From an uncultured Mucilaginibacter sp. (GTDB taxonomy: Bacteria > Bacteroidota > Bacteroidia > Sphingobacteriales > Sphingobacteriaceae), in the NCBI RefSeq assembly GCF_937859865.1, contig NZ_CALMAT010000115.1:1-40160 (forward strand): a stretch of 40,160 bases of DNA, in the 5' to 3' direction. The position numbers and the translations under genes were made by a program. The notes below the pieces were generated by a model that searched no databases, was not told the DNA's origin, and saw nothing but the letters and a program-made list of their open reading frames with translations. This document shows positions 7,594 through 13,562 of the stretch, one piece after another. Within the stretch, counting starts at the first letter, position 1; the number at the start of each line of letters is the position of its first letter.

Positions 7594-8178
7594 ATGGATA
7601 AATTCAAAAATAAATACCGCATTCCTTCCGCCCGGTTGCAAAATTGGGATTACCGTTCTGATGGTGCGTATTTTATTACCATCTGTACCAAAAACAGGGA
7701 ACCTTTTTTTGGTGAAATTTTAGATGCAAATGTTTCGATAATGAAATTGAATGAGCTTGGTAAACTGGCAGAACAATATTGGTTAACCATTCCGGCACAT
7801 TTTCCTTATGTTGAATTGGGAAATTTTGTGGTGATGCCTAACCATATACATGGTATTTTAATTATTGATAAAATGGATGATGGTTTTGTTTGCGGGGTTG
7901 ATCCGGTTGGATTTGTAGAGACGTTGCATGCAACGTCTCTACCGAAAAACGCCGATCGTCAGATGTCACATATTTCTCCTAAATCCGGTTCCATATCTAC
8001 CATCATCCGTTCCTACAAATCTGTCGTTTCAAAACATGCGCGGGCTATCCATCCCAACTTTGAATGGCAAACCCGTTTCCACGATCATATTATCCGTAAT
8101 GCTGATTCGTTTGAAACCATCCAGAATTATATATTTAACAATCCTGCCAACTGGAGCAACGATAAATTCTATCAATAA
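7594..8178 (+). CDS. REP-associated tyrosine transposase (RAYT), IS200-like Y1 family
   Basis: 194 residues. The HUH metal-binding motif is visible as PNHIHG (His84 and His86), within VVMPNHIHGILI. The downstream WQTRFHDHIIRN and FNNPANW are typical of Bacteroidota RAYT proteins. I cannot assign the nucleophilic tyrosine with confidence; Tyr141 in IIRSYKS is a candidate. Such enzymes nick single-stranded palindromic repeats and are normally single-copy domesticated genes, not mobile elements. Here four palindromes flank or invade the gene, and one (7915-7942) encodes residues about 108-117 (FVETLHATSL) between the HUH motif and the helical end. The gene sits inside the restriction operon and its TAA overlaps the hsdR ATG by one base (TAATG), so it is probably co-expressed. 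Confidence 0.9.
   Translation: MDKFKNKYRIPSARLQNWDYRSDGAYFITICTKNREPFFGEILDANVSIMKLNELGKLAEQYWLTIPAHFPYVELGNFVVMPNHIHGILIIDKMDDGFVCGVDPVGFVETLHATSLPKNADRQMSHISPKSGSISTIIRSYKSVVSKHARAIHPNFEWQTRFHDHIIRNADSFETIQNYIFNNPANWSNDKFYQ
7915..7942. repeat. RAYT palindrome inside the RAYT coding sequence, copy 4
   Basis: The perfect 28-bp palindrome starts GTAGAGACGTTGCA and lies in frame within the transposase gene. It is read as part of FVETLHATSLP without a stop or frame change. Confidence 0.9.
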
Positions 8179-11033
8179 TGAGTAAACAGCCGGAACAAAT
8201 ATTGGAAGAACAATTAGTAGCACAATTGCAGAAGCTGGGTTACGCTTTTGTTCAACTTAAAAATGAACAGGATTTGTTAGCCAACTTAAAAACGCAGTTA
8301 GAGCAGCACAACAACATCCAATTTACCCAAAAAGAATTTGAACGGGTGCTTAACCTGCTAAACAAAGGTTCGGTATTTGAAAAGGCAAAAACACTGCGTG
8401 GCTCGCAGCATTTGGTGAGGGACAATGGCGATAACCTGTATTTCGAGTTTTTGCAAACCGAGCATTGGTGCCAAAACCGTTTCCAGGTAACGCAACAGGT
8501 AAGCATGGAAGGCAAATACAAAAACCGATACGATGTTACGCTGCTGATAAACGGTTTGCCCTTGGTACAAATAGAACTAAAACGCCGCGGACTGGAACTG
8601 AAAGAAGCGTTTAACCAAATTAACCGTTACCAGCGACATTCATTTGGCGCAGGTGCGGCCCTCTTTCAATATGTGCAGTTGTTTGTAATCAGCAATGGTG
8701 TAAACACCAAGTATTACGCCAACAACAAAACCCAAACATTTAAGCAAACCTTTTACTGGACAGACCGGGAAAACCAGCGGTTGACCAATATCCTTAACGG
8801 TTTTACTTCCGATTTTTTAGAACCTTGCCATATCAGCAAAATGATATGCAAATATATTGTGCTAAACGAAGCACACAAGGTTTTGATGGTGTTACGCCCA
8901 TACCAGTATTACGCGGTAGAAGCTTTAATAGACCGGGTTAAAAACAGCAACAAAAATGGTTACGTTTGGCATACAACAGGTTCGGGCAAAACATTGACTT
9001 CTTTTAAAGCCAGTCAAATTTTAACTGGCCTACCCCAGATTAAGAAAGTTGTTTTTGTGGTTGACCGGAAGGATCTGGACTACCAGACTACTAAAGAGTT
9101 TAATAGCTTTAGTAAAGGCAGCATAGACGGAACAGACAATACCAAAGCATTAGTAAAGCAATTTACTGATGATACCAAACTAATTGTAACTACGATACAA
9201 AAATTAAACACCGCCATCAGTAAAAAGCAGTATCTCGACCAGATGGAGAAGTTGAAGGAGGAACGCATCGTTTTTATTTTTGATGAATGCCACCGTAGTC
9301 AATTTGGCGACACGCATAAGCGCATTAAAGCTTTTTTTAACAACATTCAGCTATTTGGCTTTACTGGCACGCCCATTTTTGCTGATAATGCCGTAAAGAA
9401 TGAACTGGGCAAAAGAACAACAAAAGAGCTTTTCGGCGAATGCTTGCATAAATATGTAATCACCGATGCTATCAGAGATGAGAATGTGTTGAAGTTTGCA
9501 GTAGAATACGTTGGCCGATATAAACGGAAAGATACTGCAACCGAAGTGGACATTGAAGTAGAAGATATTGACACACAAGAGTTGATGGAATCGCCGTTGC
9601 GTTTAGAAAAAATTGTAGATTACATCATTGCTAATCATCACCGTAAAACGCATAGTCAGGCTTTTACGGCCATGTTTTGCATTAACAGTGTTGATACGCT
9701 GATTAAGTATTACGACATCTTCCAGCATAAAAAAGAAGCCGGTGAACACAGTTTAAAAATTGCAACCATTTTTAGTTATGCTGCCAACGAAGACGATGCC
9801 GATGCAAATGGTTTTATTCCCGAGGAACTTTCTGTTGCAGAAGAACCAAAGGTTTTATACGGATTGAATGTACATACCCGCGAAAAGCTGGACGAGTTTA
9901 TCAGTCATTATAACCAGTTATTTGATACCAAGTTTTCGACCAGAGACAGTGAAAGTTTTTACAACTATTACAAAGATATTTCTAAAAAGGTAAAGGAAAA
10001 GAAGATTGATATTCTGTTTGTGGTTAATATGTTTCTAACTGGCTTTGATAGTCCGGGTTTAAATACGCTTTACGTGGATAAAAACTTACGGTATCATGGC
10101 CTCATACAAGCATATTCACGCACTAACCGGATTTTAGACGAAAAGAAGTCTCAGGGCAATATCGTGGTTTTCCGAAACTTGAAGAACGCTACAGATGAAG
10201 CGATCACACTGTTTAGCAATAAAAAAGCGATTGAAGAAATCATCATGGCACCTTTTGAAGATTATGTTGAGAAATTTAACAACGAATATGATGAACTACT
10301 GAAAATTACACCAACGGTAAACAGTGTGAATGATTTGCAAAGCGAAGAAGAGGAACTTGCCTTTATTAAAGCATTCCGCGAATTGATGCGCATTAAAAAT
10401 ATCCTTACTGCTTTTGCTGATTACGACATGGATAGCGTGGAAATGCCCGAACAGCTTTTTGAAGATTACAAAAGCAAGTATCTGGATTTATACGATAAGG
10501 CAAAAAGTAACGACCAGAAAGAGAAGGTTTCTATTTTAGAAGATGTGGACTTTGAACTGGAACTGATTCATCGTGATGAGATTAACGTTAGCTACATTAT
10601 CCAGTTGCTTATTAAACTAAAAGCAAACTCCAAAAAAGATACAACCCAGGTTGAAAAGGAAATCTTTAATCTTTTAAACACAGAAGCACCGCTAAGAAGT
10701 AAAAGGGAACTGATCGAAAAGTTTATTCAGGATAATTTGCCGGTTTTAGAGAACACGGATGACATACCGGAAGCATTTGAGCGATTTTGGAACAAAGAGC
10801 AGCAGACAGCTTTTGAGCAACTGGTAGAAGAAGAAAAACTTTCGGCAGATAAAACTGAAAAGATGATCGAAGATTATCTTTATGCAGAACGTGAACCTTT
10901 GCGCGACGAAGTACTGGAATTGTTAGAAGGCGATAAACCATCCATTTTAATGCGCAAGAAAACAGGCGACCGGATTTTAGGAAAGATTGTTGGCTTTGTA
11001 GAGAAGTTTATTAATGGAATGGTAGGAGTTTAA
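8178..11033 (+). CDS. hsdR: Type I restriction endonuclease and translocase subunit R
   Basis: 951 residues. The N-terminal nuclease domain shows the PD-(D/E)xK pattern: Asp119 in RYDVTLL and Glu133-Leu-Lys135 in VQIELKRRG. The superfamily 2 motor follows: Walker A TTGSGKT at 266-272, DECH box at 369-372 and FTGTP at 395-399, with helicase motif VI near AYSRTNR. The C-terminal helical part is complete, including a region that contacts HsdM. It uses ATP to pull DNA and cut far from unmethylated sites. ATG at 8178 overlaps the RAYT stop by one base. Length and motifs indicate an intact, probably active EcoR124I-like enzyme. No clear terminator follows. Confidence 0.97.
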   Translation: MSKQPEQILEEQLVAQLQKLGYAFVQLKNEQDLLANLKTQLEQHNNIQFTQKEFERVLNLLNKGSVFEKAKTLRGSQHLVRDNGDNLYFEFLQTEHWCQNRFQVTQQVSMEGKYKNRYDVTLLINGLPLVQIELKRRGLELKEAFNQINRYQRHSFGAGAALFQYVQLFVISNGVNTKYYANNKTQTFKQTFYWTDRENQRLTNILNGFTSDFLEPCHISKMICKYIVLNEAHKVLMVLRPYQYYAVEALIDRVKNSNKNGYVWHTTGSGKTLTSFKASQILTGLPQIKKVVFVVDRKDLDYQTTKEFNSFSKGSIDGTDNTKALVKQFTDDTKLIVTTIQKLNTAISKKQYLDQMEKLKEERIVFIFDECHRSQFGDTHKRIKAFFNNIQLFGFTGTPIFADNAVKNELGKRTTKELFGECLHKYVITDAIRDENVLKFAVEYVGRYKRKDTATEVDIEVEDIDTQELMESPLRLEKIVDYIIANHHRKTHSQAFTAMFCINSVDTLIKYYDIFQHKKEAGEHSLKIATIFSYAANEDDADANGFIPEELSVAEEPKVLYGLNVHTREKLDEFISHYNQLFDTKFSTRDSESFYNYYKDISKKVKEKKIDILFVVNMFLTGFDSPGLNTLYVDKNLRYHGLIQAYSRTNRILDEKKSQGNIVVFRNLKNATDEAITLFSNKKAIEEIIMAPFEDYVEKFNNEYDELLKITPTVNSVNDLQSEEEELAFIKAFRELMRIKNILTAFADYDMDSVEMPEQLFEDYKSKYLDLYDKAKSNDQKEKVSILEDVDFELELIHRDEINVSYIIQLLIKLKANSKKDTTQVEKEIFNLLNTEAPLRSKRELIEKFIQDNLPVLENTDDIPEAFERFWNKEQQTAFEQLVEEEKLSADKTEKMIEDYLYAEREPLRDEVLELLEGDKPSILMRKKTGDRILGKIVGFVEKFINGMVGV

Positions 11034-11270
11034 CTTTTTCCTCCTTTAACTTTTAAATCTATAACCCTGTAAATACAAATCACCCTACTTCTTTTACCAA
11101 CCTAATTTTAATTAGCGCTTCATTAATCTAAAACCAAGGCCGCAAAGGATGCAAAGTGTTTAAGGACGATAAAAGAAAGGATTGAGAGCAATTCATTACG
11201 AATGAGTAGGTCTGTCTCAGCTACAAACTCTTTTGCGCTTGACATCCGTATTTAGGTTATTTATTGCAAA

Positions 11271-11462
11271 TGCTTCTTTTACCGGCATAAATTAGGTGGA
11301 TGAAGAGGTTCTTGTTTTTATCAAGAAAGACAAGCCGCTTGCAAGGTAACCACCCAAGTGCGTAGGGCTGCATTTCGCCCGGAGGCGATCCGAAATGCTT
11401 GATGTTTTGGTTCTTTTATAGCAAGGGAAAAAAACGGAAATAGCGAGCAACCGCAGGTTTGC
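11271..11462 (+). repeat. Dispersed repeat E, diverged copy 3
   Basis: Starts TGCTTCTTTTACCGGCATAA and shares GCAAGGTAACCACCCAAG, CGCCCGGAGGCGATCCGAAA and ATGCTTGAT with copies 1 and 2. Its end (AGCAACCGCAGGTTTGCG) is the reverse complement of a stretch after copy 1 (about 2310-2328). Confidence 0.7.
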
Positions 11463-11503
11463 GAATAAAAATACGTCAACAGCCATACCTGCACCTTAAT
11501 CAT

Positions 11504-11511
11504 TATATTTG
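11504..11511 (+). promoter_or_regulatory. Likely -7 promoter box for tpx
   Basis: TATATTTG matches the Bacteroidota -7 consensus TAnnTTTG and lies 28 bp before the ATG at 11540. A matching upstream -33 TTG element is not obvious. Confidence 0.4.
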
Positions 11512-11539
11512 CTTATCTTAAAACAACAATCAAACTAAT

Positions 11540-12136
11540 ATGACAACCAAAAACAAAGGTACACACCATCTGAAAATGCTTTTTATAGGTTTGGCCGGCT
11601 TATTTATGGCCACCGTTTCTTTTGCCCAAAATACTACCGGCACTACCGTTACTTTAGGCGGTAAACCCGTACACACCGTTGGCAAACTGCCTGCCGTGGG
11701 CACACCTGTTAAAAACTTTACCCTGGCCGGTGTTGACCTTTCCGACAAAACCCTGGCCGACTATAAAGGCAAGTACGTGATCATGAACATCTTCCCGAGT
11801 GTAAACACAGGCGTTTGCTCCAAATCGGTACGGAAATTTAACGAGGACGCGGCCGGCTTAAAAAACACCGCTGTGCTTTGTATCTCTAAAGACCTTCCCT
11901 TTGCACAAAAACAGTTTTGCGGTGCCGAAGGCATCAACAATGTGGTGATGCTTTCTGATTTCCGCAGTGATTTCGGAAGCAGTTACGGGGTGCAGATTGC
12001 CGACGGGCCGATGAAGGGTTTGTTGAGCCGCGCCGTGATTGTGGTGGACCCAACCGGTAAGATTGTTTATGAAGAACAGGTGCCGGAAATTGGCCAGGAA
12101 CCAAACTACACGGCGGCCATTGCAGCCATAAAATAA
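11540..12136 (+). CDS. tpx: Secreted thiol peroxidase, Tpx family of peroxiredoxins
   Basis: 198 residues. The first 30 or so form a signal peptide (LFIGLAGLFMATVSFAQ, cleavage likely near residue 29), so the enzyme should act in the periplasm. The Tpx core is complete: peroxidatic Cys93 in FPSVNTGVCSKSVRKF and resolving Cys127 in LPFAQKQFCGAEG, 34 residues apart as in the E. coli enzyme. It reduces hydrogen and organic peroxides using thioredoxin-type reductants. The E. coli type is about 168 residues, so the extra length is the export signal. It stands alone between repeat-rich regions, has its own -7 box and ends at a strong terminator. An internal ATG at residue 13 is a possible start but leaves a shorter signal. 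Confidence 0.93.
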   Translation: MTTKNKGTHHLKMLFIGLAGLFMATVSFAQNTTGTTVTLGGKPVHTVGKLPAVGTPVKNFTLAGVDLSDKTLADYKGKYVIMNIFPSVNTGVCSKSVRKFNEDAAGLKNTAVLCISKDLPFAQKQFCGAEGINNVVMLSDFRSDFGSSYGVQIADGPMKGLLSRAVIVVDPTGKIVYEEQVPEIGQEPNYTAAIAAIK

Positions 12137-12168
12137 GTATGGGTTTAGCGTAAGCTGGCCGGTTATTA

Positions 12169-12200
12169 AAAAAGGCACAAGTTTTCGCTTGTGCCTTTTT
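12169..12200 (+). terminator. Rho-independent terminator after tpx
   Basis: A perfect 13-bp stem AAAAAGGCACAAG / CTTGTGCCTTTTT with a TTTTCG loop, ending in T residues, lies 32 bp after the tpx stop. It is symmetrical enough to work in both directions. Confidence 0.9.
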
Positions 12201-12232
12201 GTTTACGGTTGTCTGGCCCCGTTGTTTTCCGC

Positions 12233-12388
12233 CTAAAACACGCTTTCGGCTAAATTTCCAAAAGCTTTGTTTATTTCAGGCCATGCTTCTTTTATGCCGG
12301 TAAAATCAGTGTTGGCTTTTATAAACCTCTCCCGAAGTACAAACAATTGGTTGGTTTTGATGACGAAGTTGTTTAAACTTAATTTCAA
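12233..12388 (-). CDS. Doubtful 51-residue frame spanning a repeat motif
   Basis: From TTG at 12388 the minus strand reads LSLNNFVIKTNQLFVLRERF, then IKANTDFTGIKEAWPEINKA, and stops at 12233. The composition is protein-like. The NTDFTGIKEA part is encoded by the dispersed repeat at 12284-12306, so the frame may be a decayed gene end or a by-product of the repeat. No ATG and no family were recognised. Confidence 0.2.
   Translation of the reverse strand: MKLSLNNFVIKTNQLFVLRERFIKANTDFTGIKEAWPEINKAFGNLAESVF
12284..12306 (+). repeat. TGCTTCTTTTA motif, single copy
   Basis: TGCTTCTTTTA, six variable bases (TGCCGG), then TAAAATC. It stands alone, without a facing partner within 100 bp. Confidence 0.75.
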
Positions 12389-12389
12389 A

Positions 12390-12586
12390 TGCTTCTTTTA
12401 GGGCATAAAAATAAAAGACACACCCCTTGCCCCGCTCAAAAGGGGAACCTGCAAACGACGCCTTTTTAAACGTTAGAAAAGTAGCAAGCTATGCCTCCCC
12501 TCTCGAGAGGGGCAAGGGGTGTGTCCTTTAACAAAAATCTGTAAATGAATAATAAAAGTTTAAACAATTTGGGGATAAAAGAAGCA
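12390..12586. repeat. Nested composite repeat: facing TGCTTCTTTTA motifs around a CACACCCC inverted repeat
   Basis: The outer pair is TGCTTCTTTTA (12390-12400) facing TAAAAGAAGCA (12576-12586). Inside, GACACACCCCTTGCCCC (12417-12433) is exactly complementary to 12509-12525. The same nesting recurs at 16112-16374. Confidence 0.8.
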
Positions 12587-12614
12587 TCGGCAATAGCTTG
12601 CACAGAGATTAAAC
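12574..12614 (+). repeat. 41-bp direct repeat, left copy
   Basis: GATAAAAGAAGCATCGGCAA through AGATTAAAC is identical to 13321-13361. The first 14 bases are the dispersed motif; the following 27 bases are unique to these two copies. The pair brackets the 85-bp array. Confidence 0.85.
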
Positions 12615-12672
12615 AACCGTTGTTTAATTTTATTTTTTGTAGGAACAAGGCTATTTACAATAACAAGCAACT

Positions 12673-13304
12673 CATCCCCCTAACCCCCCTTTAAAGGGGG
12701 AAGCTTGTCGCCTACCTTTTTAACGTTTAGAAATCTGGAGATGGAAAAGTAAAAGTCCTGGTTCTTTTTCATCTTCTAAAGGGGGAAACAGGTCGCCTAC
12801 CTTTTTAACGTTTAGAAATCTGGTTATGGAAAAGTAAAAGCCCTAGCTCTTTTTCCGTTTCTAAAGGGGAAAGTACATCGCCTACCTTTCTAACTTTTAA
12901 AAATTTGGAGATGGAAAGGTAAAAGTCCCAGCTCTTTTTCATCTTTTAAAGAGGGAAGCTCGTCGCCTACCTTTTTAACGTTTGGAAATTTGGAGATGGA
13001 AAGGTAAAAGTCCTGGCTCTTTTTCATCTTTTAAAAGGGGAAGCTTGTCGCCTACCTTTTTAATGTTTAGAAATCTGGTTATGAAAAATTAAAAGTCCTG
13101 GCTCTTTTTCATCTTTTAAAGGGGAAGCTTGTCGCCTACCTTTTTAACGTTTGGAAATTTGGAGATGGAAAGGTAAAAGTCCTGGCTCTTTTTCATCTTT
13201 TAAAGAGGGGAGCTTGTCGCCTACCTTTTTAACGTTTAGAAATTCGGAGATGGAAAGGTATGCGCCCCGGCCCTTTTCCCCCTTTGAAGGGGGCCAGGGG
13301 GATG
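12673..13304. repeat. 85-bp tandem array inside CCCCCTAACCCCC inverted arms
   Basis: The outer arms are CATCCCCCTAACCCCC (from 12673) and, facing it, GGGGGCCAGGGGGATG (to 13304). Between them the block CGCCTACCTTT recurs at 12709, 12794, 12879, 12964, 13049, 13133 and 13218, a period of 84-85 bp in seven copies. Each unit also has ATGGAAAGGTAAAAGTCC and TCTTTTTCATCTTTTAAAGG. The single-unit form of the same element is at 16141-16276. Confidence 0.9.
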
Positions 13305-13320
13305 ACCTTAATTTTTACCC

Positions 13321-13361
13321 GATAAAAGAAGCATCGGCAATAGCTTGCACAGAGATTAAAC
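13321..13361 (+). repeat. 41-bp direct repeat, right copy
   Basis: Identical to 12574-12614. It includes an inverted TAAAAGAAGCA motif at 13323-13333 directly after the outer arm of the 85-bp array. Confidence 0.85.
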
Positions 13362-13500
13362 CATCGCCAAAACAATTGTCAAAACCAATTCTGCCATCCG
13401 TTCAACAATTAAATGTACCTTTTGCAAAAGCTGTAGGGTATAATAGGTTTGGAAAAAAAGGCCATGCTTTCCCGGTGTTGGAATAAAACGGTAGCGCAGC

Positions 13501-13508
13501 TATCTTCG
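13501..13508 (+). promoter_or_regulatory. Possible -7 box for the MscS gene
   Basis: TATCTTCG fits TAnnTTTG with one change and lies 54 bp before the ATG. No clear -33 element is seen. Confidence 0.3.
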
Positions 13509-13562
13509 CCCTAACCTTTTTTTCAACGTACGAGGTTTAAAAATCCGATAAAACAACAACCC

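Larger units (their letters stand above)
11034..11539. other. Intergenic region between hsdR and tpx with repeat copies
   Basis: No gene is convincing here. It holds a weak TACTTCTTTTA motif at 11086-11096, a diverged repeat E (11271-11462) and the tpx promoter region. A short frame on the minus strand at 11292-11486 follows the repeat and is unlikely to be real. Confidence 0.6.
12201..13562. other. Repeat-filled intergenic region of about 1.36 kb
   Basis: The stretch is made mostly of repeats: TGCTTCTTTTA motifs at 12284, 12390, 12576 (inverted) and 13323 (inverted), a nested inverted repeat (12417-12525), an 85-bp tandem array (12673-13304) and a 41-bp direct duplication. The right end (13362-13486) carries an open plus-strand frame that ends VQQLNVPFAKAVGYNRFG and stops at 13486; its upstream part is only repeat sequence, so it is not called as a gene. 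The MscS promoter region follows. Confidence 0.7.

Noticed and set aside
12673-13304. CRISPR array
   Set aside because: The 85-bp units are repeated along their full length without unique spacers, and no cas gene is present.
13151-13486. Open plus-strand frame over the 85-bp repeats
   Set aside because: The first two thirds are repeat sequence with low-complexity translation. The final 40 codons look more protein-like but have no own start, so no gene is called.
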